DNA of 64,000 nt from JAJDBU01 sp046756925 (GTDB lineage: Bacteria; Nitrospirota; Nitrospiria; SBBL01; JAADHI01). The DNA lies in the NCBI GenBank assembly GCA_046756925.1, contig JBHHXH010000001.1:1-64000 (forward strand), given 5' to 3'. The position numbers and the translations under genes are program-made. A model generated the notes under the pieces. That model did not search any database. It was given only the letters and a program-made list of their open reading frames with translations, and was not told the DNA's origin. The first letter of the stretch is position 1; the number at the start of each line of letters is the position of its first letter. This document shows, one piece after another, positions 17,187 through 26,047 of the stretch.

Positions 17187-17888
17187 ATGGAAAAAATTCA
17201 GATAGAAGGTCAATATCGAAATACGGCGGGAAAGGGAATGGCAAGAAAATTGAGGAGAGAAGGAAAGATCCCGGCCGTCATCTACAGCAAGGGGTCTTCG
17301 AAGCCTTTGATCTTGAATCCGAAAGAGGTCGATGCCGCCCGGCATTCCGGGGCCGGAGAAAACGCCGTGATCACCCTGAACGTAACGGGGGAAGATCAAG
17401 GCGTCATCGCCACCCATGTTGTTATTTTGCGCGACTTTCAAAAAGATCCGATCACGGGAGATATTCTCCACGCAGATCTTTTTGAAATATCGATGTCGGA
17501 GAAAATCGATGTCAAGGTGCCCATCGAGATCGTCGGGTCGGTTCCGGTAGGCGTCAAAAAGGACGGCGGCTCCCTTAGACACCAATTGCGGGAACTCGAG
17601 ATTCGATGCCTCCCTTCGGAAATTCCGGATCATATCCAAGTCGATGCCTCCGATTTGGGCGTCGGGGAAACCATTCATGTCAGCGACATCCTCCTTTCCA
17701 AGGAAATACAGGTAATGGACCCACAAAACCTCGCCGTGGTTTCCATCACCGCCTCGATATCCGAAGAAAAGCTCGAAGCCTTGCTCTCGAGCACGCCGGA
17801 AGAAGGAAAGTCACCTGAAGTGGTCGGCCAGAAAAAAGACGAGGAGGCGGAAGCCTCAAAAGAGGCCAAAGAACCGAAAAAATCATAA
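17187..17888 (+). CDS. rplY: 50S ribosomal protein L25/general stress protein Ctc
   Basis: This is the long, two-domain Ctc form of L25, which binds 5S rRNA. The N-terminal L25 domain is clear from EGQYRNTAGKGMARKLRREG and IPAVIYSKG. The beta domain with GSVPVGVKKDGGSLRHQLRE and DLGVGETIHVSDI follows, and a charged, Lys/Glu-rich tail ends the 233-residue chain. ATG 17187 is preceded by GGGAG at a normal distance, so the upstream open extension is excluded. It lies between prs and pth as in many bacteria. Confidence 0.95.
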   Translation: MEKIQIEGQYRNTAGKGMARKLRREGKIPAVIYSKGSSKPLILNPKEVDAARHSGAGENAVITLNVTGEDQGVIATHVVILRDFQKDPITGDILHADLFEISMSEKIDVKVPIEIVGSVPVGVKKDGGSLRHQLRELEIRCLPSEIPDHIQVDASDLGVGETIHVSDILLSKEIQVMDPQNLAVVSITASISEEKLEALLSSTPEEGKSPEVVGQKKDEEAEASKEAKEPKKS

Positions 17889-17924
17889 GGTGCCCATGCA
17901 AATCGCCCGCTTCGGAATTGGGGC

Positions 17925-18497
17925 ATGAAACTCGTCGTCGGTCTCGGAAATCCCGGAAGGGCCTACGAACAGACGAGGCACAATGTCGGGTTTTGGGTGC
18001 TGGACGCCTTCGCCCTTCAACACCAGATTTCTTTTTCCAAAAAAAAGGGGGAGGCGCAAACCGGCCGGGGTGTTTGGCCCGGCACCGAAGAGGCGATCGA
18101 TTTTCTACTGGCCAAACCGCAGACCTTTATGAACCGGTCCGGACACTCCGTTCAGGCGCTTCTCAGCTACTACAAGATCCCCCTTTCAGAACTGATCCTT
18201 GTTTACGACGATCTGGATCTCGATATCGGGCGCATCCGTCTCAAAAAAATGGGGCGCGCCGGCGGTCATCGAGGGGTTGCATCCGTGATCCAAGCCCTCG
18301 GGTCCGATCAATTTGTCCGGATTAAAATCGGTATCGGGCGGGATCCGCGCATCGACGCCACAAACTATGTCCTCTCCCCCTTTTCTTCGGATGAAAAAAA
18401 AAAGGTCCTCGAAGCCGTCGATAAAGGCAGTACATTATTGCCCCTTCTCTTGGAAGGGGCCATTTCGAAGGCAATGAACCTCTATAACGCCCCTTGA
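17925..18497 (+). CDS. pth: Peptidyl-tRNA hydrolase
   Basis: Pth releases tRNA from peptidyl-tRNA that drops off the ribosome. The family start KLVVGLGNPGRAYEQTRHN with catalytic His19 is present, followed by KPQTFMNRSG, VYDDLDLDIGRIRLK and GRAGGHRGVASVIQALGS. The last motif has GGHRG where most homologues have GGHNG, a mild change. At 190 residues it is full length. The gene is 11 bases upstream of ychF and should be cotranscribed with it. Confidence 0.97.
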   Translation: MKLVVGLGNPGRAYEQTRHNVGFWVLDAFALQHQISFSKKKGEAQTGRGVWPGTEEAIDFLLAKPQTFMNRSGHSVQALLSYYKIPLSELILVYDDLDLDIGRIRLKKMGRAGGHRGVASVIQALGSDQFVRIKIGIGRDPRIDATNYVLSPFSSDEKKKVLEAVDKGSTLLPLLLEGAISKAMNLYNAP

Positions 18498-18508
18498 GAT
18501 AGCAGCAC

Positions 18509-19602
18509 ATGGCCACACAATGCGGCATCATTGGATTGCCGAACGTCGGCAAATCGACCATTTTTAATGCGCTCACCCGCGCGGAAGCGGAAACGGCCAA
18601 CTACCCTTTTGCACGGTCGATCCCAATACCGGTATCGTCGCCGTTCCCGATTTGCGAATCGAAACCCTCACCCAGATCTATCATCCCAAAAAAACCAGCC
18701 CGAGCCACATGGTCTTTGTCGACATCGCCGGCTTGGTGGCCGGCGCGAGCAAGGGGGAAGGCTTGGGCAATCAATTCCTCGGCCATATTCGAGAGGTCGA
18801 TGCCCTCGTGCATATCGTCCGCTGTTTCGACGATCCGGAGATCGTGCATGTGAACGGCAAGGTCGATCCCGAAGCCGATGCGGCATTGATATCGACGGAA
18901 CTGATCCTGAAAGACCTCGAAACGATCGAAAAACGCTTGCTGAAATCGGGTAAAAAGATGCGGTCGGGAGACAAAGACGCCCTTCGAGAGCAAGCCCTCC
19001 TGAACCGCCTCAACGAAAACCTATCCAACGGGATTCCCGCACGCAGCCTTTCCTTTTCGAGCGAAGAAATCCCCCTCCTCAAAGAACTGGCTCTCTTGAC
19101 CCAAAAACCCATTCTCTATGTCGCCAACGTTCCGGAAGCCGATATCGAACAAGGCAACGCCTATTCCGACGCGCTTGTCCGCCTTGCCTGGCGGGAAGGG
19201 ACGGCGTGTCTGGTCATCAGCGGGAAGATCGAAGCGGAAATCGCAGCCCTGCCTCCAGAAGAAGGCCGTCTTTTTTTAGATGAACTCGGCATGAAAGAAA
19301 CCGGACTCTCCCGCCTCATCCGCGCCTCCTATCGGATGCTCGGCTTGATTTCTTTCTTCACCGTAGGAGAAGATGAAGTCAAGGGCTGGACGATCAAAAA
19401 AGACACAAGGGCCGTGATTGCGGCGGGGAAGATCCATTCCGATATCGCCCGCGGCTTTATTCGCGCCGAAGTGTTTCGCTACGATGATCTTATCGCGGAG
19501 GGCAATACGCAGGCGGTGAAAGAAAAAGGACTCTTACGCCTGGAAGGAAAAGATTATCCCGTCGAGGATGGCGATTGCATCTATTTTCGCTTTCATGTGT
19601 AA
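18509..19602 (+). pseudogene. ychF: YchF/Obg-family ribosome-binding ATPase, single-base frameshift
   Basis: YchF is a universally conserved ATPase that binds ribosomes. The 5' part encodes CGIIGLPNVGKSTIFNAL with the P-loop and then TANYPF. The frame then breaks. The rest resumes in another frame from about codon 35 with CTVDPNTGIVAVPDLRIETL when one base is restored, then DIAGLVAGASKGEGLGNQF and the TGS domain to 19602. The missing base falls in CCCTTTT at 18604-18610. With it, the product would be 364 residues, the exact family length, and no other lesion is seen. A sequencing or assembly error is therefore the most likely explanation; otherwise the gene is inactivated. Confidence 0.9.
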
Positions 19603-19687
19603 GCCGGACCGATCCCATTAGCCTGGGAGACGGATGAACCGCTGCGCTGGACGATAGGCCCTTCATTGATGACATAAAACGACTCCC

Positions 19688-21535
19688 GTGAAACTCGAGG
19701 AAAAATTAGAAACCCTGCCGACATCTCCCGGGGTCTACCTCATGAAGGCTCTACGGGGCGAAATTCTCTATGTCGGCAAGGCGAAGGTTTTGGCAAGCCG
19801 GGTGCGGAGCTACTTCCATGCCGGACGGGATCAAAGCCCGAAGACCGCCGCGATGATTTCTCGGGTCGCCGATATCGACACCATCGTCACCGGCTCGGAG
19901 CTCGAAGCCCTCATCCTCGAAAACAATCTCATCAAGCAGCACCGACCGAAGTACAACGTCACCCTGCGTGACGATAAAAACTATCCCTTGCTCCGTCTGC
20001 CGATACAGGAAGATTTCCCCCGCTTGGAGATCGTCCGGAGGGTCAAGCAGGACGGCGCCCGCTATTTCGGCCCCTATGTGCCGGGCGGCGGATTGCGTGA
20101 AATCCTCGGCCTCGTTCGGCGGATCTTTCCCATTCCCAACTGCAGGATCGACATCGACGGCACGCTGGACCGTCCCTGTATCGAATACGAAATCAAGCGC
20201 TGCCTCGCTCCCTGCACGGGTTACCAATCCAAGGAGGATTATCGTGAGATGATCGAACAGGTTGTGATGTTTCTGGAAGGGAAGGACAAGGCCCTGATCA
20301 AAACCCTCAAATTGCAGATGCGGAAGAAAGCCGATCGCATGGATTTCGAATCCGCGGCGCGCCTGCGCGACCAAATCGTCCGAGTGGAGCGAGCCTTGGA
20401 GAGGCAGCGCATTACCTCGGCCACGGCATTGAATCAAGATGTGATCGGTCTGGCACAAGAAGACAACATGGCCGAGATCCACATTCTCTTTATTCGAGGT
20501 GGAAAAATGATCGGGAAGAAGGACTTTTTCTTCGAACGGCTGAGTGATATCTCGGATGAAGCCTTATGCACCGGTTTTATTCAGCAGTTTTATCACAAGG
20601 ACGGACTCGTCCCACGCGAACTTCTGGTCCCCCGTCCACTTCAAGACCATGCGATCTTGGAAACCTGGCTATCCGACCGGCGGGCAGGGACCGTTCGCCT
20701 TATCGTCCCACAGCGCGGAAAGAAGAAAGACCTCGTGCGCTTGGCAAACGAAAATGCCGAAAACGGCTTGGCCGCTCGATTAAAGGTCCGCGCGGGCGGC
20801 GAAGCGGCATTGTTTTTGCTGAAGGAAATGTTGCACCTTCAGCACCTTCCGCGACGCATCGAAGGCTACGATATTTCGAATATCATGGGCGCCAGCGCGG
20901 TCGGTTCGATGGTCGTCTTTGAGGGAGGGCGGGAGAAAAAATCGGATTATCGGCATTTTAAAATCAAAACGATCAAAGGGGCCAACGATTTCGGCATGAT
21001 GGCGGAGGTCTTAAGCCGACGGTTTCAACATGCGCACACTTCTTCGGGCAAGGACGAAAAAACCGGGACGCGGCCCGATCTGATTTTAATCGACGGGGGA
21101 AAAGGACAACTTTCGGCGGTACAAGGCGTCCTCAAGCAACTGGGAATCGACGGTGTCGATTTGATCGGACTGGCCAAGGAACGGGGTGAGCGTTACGAAC
21201 GCGTTTACCTGCCGAACGCGGCCGAACCCTTTGAACTTCCGGTCGGCGATCCCGCAACCCACTTGCTGGTGCGGGTGCGGAACGAGGCGCACCGCTTCGC
21301 CGTCACCTATCATCGAAAGGTGCGCAACAAGGCCATGCTGGCGACACCGCTTGAGCGTATTGAAGGACTGGGTCCGGTCCGAAGACGGGCGCTTTTGAAG
21401 CAATTCGGGAGCCTCAAAAACATTCGAGAGGCCGGGTTGGACGCCCTGGAAACCACTCCGAAGATGAACAAGAAAATCGCTAGATCGGTCTTCGATGCTT
21501 TACGGGACAATTCACTCATCAAAAAAAATTCGTAA
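19688..21535 (+). CDS. uvrC: Excinuclease ABC subunit C
   Basis: UvrC makes the dual incisions in nucleotide excision repair. The N-terminal GIY-YIG nuclease is seen as GVYLMK and EILYVGKA, the UvrB-binding UVR motif as RMDFESAARLRDQI, the RNase H-like second nuclease as IEGYDISNIMGASAVGSMV, and C-terminal helix-hairpin-helices near IEGLGPVRRRALLKQFG. The 615 residues match the family. The start is GTG at 19688. The gene follows ychF after 85 bases. Confidence 0.97.
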   Translation: MKLEEKLETLPTSPGVYLMKALRGEILYVGKAKVLASRVRSYFHAGRDQSPKTAAMISRVADIDTIVTGSELEALILENNLIKQHRPKYNVTLRDDKNYPLLRLPIQEDFPRLEIVRRVKQDGARYFGPYVPGGGLREILGLVRRIFPIPNCRIDIDGTLDRPCIEYEIKRCLAPCTGYQSKEDYREMIEQVVMFLEGKDKALIKTLKLQMRKKADRMDFESAARLRDQIVRVERALERQRITSATALNQDVIGLAQEDNMAEIHILFIRGGKMIGKKDFFFERLSDISDEALCTGFIQQFYHKDGLVPRELLVPRPLQDHAILETWLSDRRAGTVRLIVPQRGKKKDLVRLANENAENGLAARLKVRAGGEAALFLLKEMLHLQHLPRRIEGYDISNIMGASAVGSMVVFEGGREKKSDYRHFKIKTIKGANDFGMMAEVLSRRFQHAHTSSGKDEKTGTRPDLILIDGGKGQLSAVQGVLKQLGIDGVDLIGLAKERGERYERVYLPNAAEPFELPVGDPATHLLVRVRNEAHRFAVTYHRKVRNKAMLATPLERIEGLGPVRRRALLKQFGSLKNIREAGLDALETTPKMNKKIARSVFDALRDNSLIKKNS

Positions 21536-21633
21536 GATTTTAGAGAATGGTTTTATAACCGTGTAGAAGGCATGACCACGATCCGACCACCGATTTCCGT
21601 TTTGAAAGCCGCTCCCCAATCATCGATCCCGAC

Positions 21634-21663
21634 TTGACACCTTCTCCCCTCTGACGCCATAAT
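21634..21663 (+). promoter_or_regulatory. Sigma70-type promoter for the secreted protein gene at 21694
   Basis: A perfect TTGACA (21634-21639) and CATAAT (21658-21663, 5 of 6) are 18 bases apart. Transcription would start near 21670, about 24 bases before the ATG at 21694. Confidence 0.6.
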
Positions 21664-21693
21664 GAAACATTGGAATCTAGGATCTAGTACCGG

Positions 21694-22206
21694 ATGCGCC
21701 ACATTATTTCCGTTTCAATCCTTGCCATTCTCCTTGTACTGCCCTTTCATTACGAAGCGGCACTGGGGGATGAATTCGGGCGCAATGGCAACCTCATCAT
21801 CCTCATTCAATCGAACAAGCCCCAGTACGAAATCGGCGAGCCGATTCTCATCACCGCTTCCCTAAGAAACCACACCGATCAACCGCTCTTCGTCAATCAA
21901 CTGTCGCACCCCTCAACCGGTCTCGAATGGGAATTGATTTACGATGGCTTCGGTCCCGTACCCGTCAAGATCTTTCCCCCCGTCGTCCTCAAGAAGGAGG
22001 ATTTCATCCGACTGGATGTCAGCGAAGAACTGGTCCGCGTCCTTCCGGAACTGAACGAGATCGTCTCGACGCCCCTGAAGGCCGGCCGCTATGCCTTAAG
22101 ACTGACCTACCAGAACAAGGAAAAAATCCAAGGAGATGAAACCTGGACCGGCGTGATTATCACCAACCTGCTCTGGTTCGAGGTGAAAACGCCCGAAAAA
22201 ATCTGA
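21694..22206 (+). CDS. Secreted beta-sandwich (BsuPI-like) protein
   Basis: The 170-residue protein has a signal peptide (residues 1-24) and one Ig-like domain. The segments IQSNKPQYEIGEPILITASL, NHTDQPLFVNQLSHPS and the final AGRYALRLTYQN are typical of the beta-sandwich fold shared by BsuPI-like proteinase-inhibitor domains and periplasmic accessory domains. No active site is visible, so the function is unknown. It has its own promoter and converges on lipA, 15 bases away. Confidence 0.7.
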   Translation: MRHIISVSILAILLVLPFHYEAALGDEFGRNGNLIILIQSNKPQYEIGEPILITASLRNHTDQPLFVNQLSHPSTGLEWELIYDGFGPVPVKIFPPVVLKKEDFIRLDVSEELVRVLPELNEIVSTPLKAGRYALRLTYQNKEKIQGDETWTGVIITNLLWFEVKTPEKI

Positions 22207-22221
22207 GCCCTCTTAAAGTTT

Positions 22222-23142
22222 TTATCCGATGATCCGAAGCGGATTCGAGATTGCGGTCTGCAGTTCGCCGAGCTGTTGTTCGGCGTGGTAGGAACTTCTC
22301 ACCAAAGGGCCGGATTCCACATGGCCCAGGCCCATGGCCTCTCCCCGTTTTTTGAGATCTAAAAATTCATCCGGTGGAATAAAGCGGGCAATCGGAAGAT
22401 GTTTGGCCGTTGGTTGAAGATATTGTCCCAGGGTCAATATGTCGCAGCCGATGGCCACCAAGTCGGCCATGACGCCTTCGACTTCCGCAATCATTTCGCC
22501 AATCCCCAACATCAAACCGGTTTTCGTCCGCAGGCCCGTTTGTTTGGCGCGTTCCAACACATCCAGTGAACGTCGGTACTGCGCCTGGGGCCGGACAAGA
22601 CGATACAACGAAGGCACTGTTTCGATGTTGTGCGCGAGGATGTCAGGCCGTGCATCGAAGACCTTGTCGAGTGCGGCCCGCTTCCCCTGAAAATCCGGAA
22701 TGAGAACCTCAATCCCGCAATGGGACGCGTGCGCTCGAATCTTGGTGATCGTCTCGGCAAAGATCTCAGCCCCGCCGTTTTCTAATTCGTCCCGGTTGAC
22801 CGAAGTAATGACGGTATGGCCCAATCCGAGCTTGCTGACTGCTTCGGCGACATGGGACGGTTCCTCTAAATCCAAAGGTCCGGGCTGGCCGAGTTTTACC
22901 GCACAAAAGCCGCAACTGCGCGTACAGATCTCTCCAAGGATCATAAAGGTTGCCGTCCCTGCGTTCCAGCATTCCCAGATGTTCGGGCACTGGGCCTCCT
23001 CGCAAACCGTGTGTAGCTGCAATGCATTCGTGAGGCGTCGAATCTTTAAGAAGCGTTCGCCGGTCTGCGGCTTCACCTTGAACCAGACGGGCAGGCGTTC
23101 TGTGCGTTTTTTTGGCGGAGTTTTAAAATGTTGTTCAGGCAT
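22222..23142 (-). CDS. lipA: Lipoyl synthase
   Basis: LipA is a radical SAM enzyme that inserts two sulfurs into octanoylated lipoyl domains. Both iron-sulfur cluster motifs are present: the auxiliary cluster in CEEAQCPNIWEC (Cys47, Cys52, Cys58) and the radical SAM cluster CTRSCGFC (Cys73, Cys77, Cys80). The C-terminal RSSYHAEQQ supplies the conserved serine. At 306 residues it is full length. Lying next to pyrF and near the pyruvate dehydrogenase operon, it would mature the E2 lipoyl domain encoded there. No lipB is adjacent. Confidence 0.97.
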   Translation of the reverse strand: MPEQHFKTPPKKRTERLPVWFKVKPQTGERFLKIRRLTNALQLHTVCEEAQCPNIWECWNAGTATFMILGEICTRSCGFCAVKLGQPGPLDLEEPSHVAEAVSKLGLGHTVITSVNRDELENGGAEIFAETITKIRAHASHCGIEVLIPDFQGKRAALDKVFDARPDILAHNIETVPSLYRLVRPQAQYRRSLDVLERAKQTGLRTKTGLMLGIGEMIAEVEGVMADLVAIGCDILTLGQYLQPTAKHLPIARFIPPDEFLDLKKRGEAMGLGHVESGPLVRSSYHAEQQLGELQTAISNPLRIIG

Positions 23143-23598
23143 GGTTATGGTTTAAGTTGTTTTATTTTGTTAAGAATCCGGAGATTGCAATCAAGCCGCG
23201 GTATCGGCGTTATGATGCATATCATCATCAATAGCCTATCAACTGCATCCTTGTTCGTAAAGTCCTCTATGACTTTATATTTATCTTGCCATATCTGTTA
23301 ACGAAGATGAGGCCTATATTCTGGTCTTCTCCGTCATACTTATTAAGCCCATTACTCAAGCCTGAACCTTTCTAATACAAAAATCTTGACTTCCAGAGGG
23401 TTGTCATGTAGCTTTCGGATCGGGAAATCCCTCCTGTATAAAGCGCTTCCTTCGTCTATGTGAGGCTGCTTTTGGCGCTACGGGAGGGACACGGAGATGG
23501 AAGCAAAAAATCCTACGGCATGAAATACCGCTTGTTCATCAAGAAAACTGTATTCTGTCAATATTGAAAACCCTGCAAGTGACGAGAACGCCCTGCCG
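23143..23598. other. Divergent lipA/pyrF intergenic region
   Basis: This 456-base AT-rich stretch carries no supportable gene or tRNA. It must hold the promoters of both divergent genes. A TTGACT at about 23386 has no good -10 at the expected distance. No riboswitch core was recognised. Confidence 0.5.
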
Positions 23599-24318
23599 AT
23601 GCATCAAATAAGCCCAAAAGACAGAATTATTTTGCCGCTCGATTTTAATTCTGCGGAACGCGCGCTCGAAGTTGTAGACGAATTAAAGGACGACATTGGC
23701 ATGTTCAAAATTGGACTCACGCTATTTATGTCCGCTGGCATGGAAATCGTCGAAAAAATACAAGAGAAGGTGGGGGGAGACAAGGTGTTCCTGGATATCA
23801 AATTTGGCGATATCCCTCATACCGTGGGCGGTGTTTCATCCGTCGTCGTCGATAAGACGCATGTAAAATTTTTTACCGTTGATTCTCAATATGGCGAGAG
23901 AGTCCTAAAATCCGCCGTCGACGCGATGCAAAACGGGACCAAGGTGCTTGCCGTGACCATTCTGACCAGTCTGTCTCAAGAAGAATCGGAAGGTTTGGGG
24001 TATTCCATGTCCGTTAAGGAACGTGTGCTCAGCCGCGCAGACCTGGCTCATAAGGCGGGTTGTGCCGGCGTCGTTTGCTCGGGTCATGAGGCCCGCGCAG
24101 TTAAGAAAAAATACGGCAAAGATTTCATCGTTGTCACGCCCGGCATAAGGCCTGTTTTTATCCCGATTCCAAACGATGATCAACGGCGCATCATGACACC
24201 CGGCGAAGCCATAAAAAATGGATCCGACTATCTCGTGATTGGCCGGCCCATTATTTATAGTCCCAATATGCGCGAAACAGTAAAAAGGATCGTTGAAGAA
24301 ATAGAAACAGCGCTTTAA
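23599..24318 (+). CDS. pyrF: Orotidine 5'-phosphate decarboxylase
   Basis: PyrF makes UMP from OMP. The TIM-barrel catalytic set is present: Asp14 region (LPLDFNS), Lys37 in FKIG, and the DxKxxD core Asp66, Lys68, Asp71 in LDIKFGDIPHTV. The phosphate-binding end reads VTPGIRP, then DDQRR and GSDYLVIGRPI. Length 239 is normal. DIKFGDIPHT differs slightly from the commoner DLKFHDIPNT. It stands alone between lipA and lpdA. Confidence 0.96.
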   Translation: MHQISPKDRIILPLDFNSAERALEVVDELKDDIGMFKIGLTLFMSAGMEIVEKIQEKVGGDKVFLDIKFGDIPHTVGGVSSVVVDKTHVKFFTVDSQYGERVLKSAVDAMQNGTKVLAVTILTSLSQEESEGLGYSMSVKERVLSRADLAHKAGCAGVVCSGHEARAVKKKYGKDFIVVTPGIRPVFIPIPNDDQRRIMTPGEAIKNGSDYLVIGRPIIYSPNMRETVKRIVEEIETAL

Positions 24319-24532
24319 CGCGATGGCTACTTTTTACCCCCGCCCAAAACTACAAATTCTCTCAGGCGATTATGGCGTTGATTCCACTTCTACTTTTATA
24401 AAGAGGTTGTGATCTTCTCTATGTCAGGATCTATTGCCGTTACCAGCCCTTCTGATTATTCCGAACATTGATCCCACGCAAAGTTACACCAGAAGGGAGG
24501 CTAAGGCGAACCGCCACTTCCGCACTTGGAAC

Positions 24533-25933
24533 TCAAGAATGAATCGCCTCGCCGAAGAGGGCGCCGCCGGCTTCCATGACGGCTTCGCTGAGGGTGGGGT
24601 GGGGGTGGATGCTTAGCTTGAGTTCGGCGCCGGTCGATTCGAGGGTCTGGGCGAGGACGAATTCGCCGATGAGCTCCGTCGCCTCCGCCCCGATGATGTG
24701 TGCGCCTAAAATCTCGCCGTATTTTTCATCGGTAACGATCTTCACGAAGCCTTCGGGTTCGCCGAGGGCGAGGGCCTTGCCGTTGGCGCTCAAGGGGAAC
24801 TTTGCGACTTTTACTGCATAGCCCGCCTCCTTTGCCTTTGCTTCGGTCAAACCGATGGAGGCCACTTGCGGATGGCAGTAGACGGCGCTGGGGACGCTCT
24901 GTAGTTCGATAGGTGTCCGCTCAATACCGGCCAAGGTTTCGACGACAAAGACCCCCTGTGCCATCGCGCCGTGCGCCAAGGCTGGACGGCTGCAGACATC
25001 GCCGATGGCAAAAATGTTGGATTTGTTCGTCCGCATCCCTTCGTCGACTTGAATCAACTTCGTCTTTTCGTCCACGGCCACACCGACGGTTTCCAAACCG
25101 ATCCCGTCGACATTTGGCGCGCGCCCGACAGCGACGAGGATCACTTCGGCCTCGCGTGTTTCCGTTTCTCCCTTTGAAGGCTTCACTTCGATTTCGAAAA
25201 CACCGTCTTGATCTTTCGCGGATGCCACCGCCGTGTTCGTTAAGATATCGATCTTCCGTTTTTTAAAGGAGCGTTCGAGGAGTTTCGAAACCTCCACATC
25301 TTCGAGCGGCAGCAGGTTGGGGAGTATTTCCACAATCGTGACTGGCACGCCGTAGGCCGAGTAGATATAGGCGAACTCGCAGCCGATGGCGCCGCCGCCA
25401 ACGATGAGGACGGATTTCGGGAGCTCCCTTCGCAGGAGGGCCTCGTCGCTGGTAATGATGCGCTTGCCGTCGATTTGAAGATGGGGCAGGCCGCGCACCC
25501 GGCTGCCGGTTGAGATGACAATCGACTTTCCACGGAGGGTCCAGGTTCCGCCTTCTCCTTTGACTTCGATGGTGTTTGGTGCAGTGAGTTTTCCGAAGCC
25601 GGCGTGGATCTCGACGCCCTGCTTTTTCACTAAGTGCGTGACGCCTTTGTGGAGTTTGTTGAGGACTTCTTGACTGCGGTCAATGGCCGCGCCGAAATCG
25701 GCCCGGACGTTTTCGACCTGGATGCCGAACTTTTCGGACTCCCGGATCAAGGACAGGACTTCGGCGTTGCGGATGATGGCCTTCGAGGGGATGCAGCCGT
25801 GGTGCAGGCAGGTGCCGCCGACGGCCTCTTTTTCGATGACGGCGACCTTCATCCCAAGCTGTCCCGCTCGGATGGCCGCGACATAACCGCCCGGCCCGCC
25901 ACCGAGGATTAAGAGGTCGTATTCTTTTTCCAT
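24533..25933 (-). CDS. lpdA: Dihydrolipoyl dehydrogenase (E3)
   Basis: E3 reoxidises dihydrolipoamide with NAD+. The FAD motif GGGPGG (11-16), the redox disulfide Cys42/Cys47 in GGTCLHHGCIPSK, the NAD motif near VLIVGGGAIGCEFAYI, and the C-terminal base in SIHPHPTLSEAV are all present in 466 residues. It is the last gene of a co-oriented E1 alpha, E1 beta, E2, E3 cluster. Two hairpins lie between it and the E2 gene. Confidence 0.96.
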   Translation of the reverse strand: MEKEYDLLILGGGPGGYVAAIRAGQLGMKVAVIEKEAVGGTCLHHGCIPSKAIIRNAEVLSLIRESEKFGIQVENVRADFGAAIDRSQEVLNKLHKGVTHLVKKQGVEIHAGFGKLTAPNTIEVKGEGGTWTLRGKSIVISTGSRVRGLPHLQIDGKRIITSDEALLRRELPKSVLIVGGGAIGCEFAYIYSAYGVPVTIVEILPNLLPLEDVEVSKLLERSFKKRKIDILTNTAVASAKDQDGVFEIEVKPSKGETETREAEVILVAVGRAPNVDGIGLETVGVAVDEKTKLIQVDEGMRTNKSNIFAIGDVCSRPALAHGAMAQGVFVVETLAGIERTPIELQSVPSAVYCHPQVASIGLTEAKAKEAGYAVKVAKFPLSANGKALALGEPEGFVKIVTDEKYGEILGAHIIGAEATELIGEFVLAQTLESTGAELKLSIHPHPTLSEAVMEAGGALFGEAIHS

Positions 25934-25954
25934 TTCACTTTTCTCTTTTTTGTT

Positions 25955-25975
25955 ATTCCGGCCTTGAGCCGGAAT
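25955..25975. repeat. Inverted repeat between lpdA and the E2 gene
   Basis: ATTCCGGC (25955-25962) and GCCGGAAT (25968-25975) flank a five-base loop CTTGA. Small palindromes of this TTCCGGC type occur as dispersed intergenic repeats in several proteobacterial and Nitrospirota genomes. Confidence 0.6.
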
Positions 25976-26002
25976 CCAGAAAAATCAAAAACGAATTCAA
26001 GA

Positions 26003-26043
26003 CCTGTGCGTCATGCCGGACGCGATCCGGCATGACGCACAGG
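26003..26043. repeat. Long hairpin between lpdA and the E2 gene
   Basis: Two perfect 18-base arms (26003-26020 and 26026-26043) flank the loop CGCGA. The inner stem is GTCATGCCGGA with TCCGGCATGAC. No T-run follows in the direction of transcription. It could stabilise or partly attenuate the message ahead of lpdA, or be a dispersed repeat element. Confidence 0.75.
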
Positions 26044-26047
26044 TGCA

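Noticed and set aside
17049..17726. 225-codon minus-strand open frame opposite rplY
   Set aside because: It is an antisense shadow of the L25 gene.
19751..20482. 243-codon open frame opposite uvrC
   Set aside because: uvrC is certain on the other strand; the shadow has no RBS or domain.
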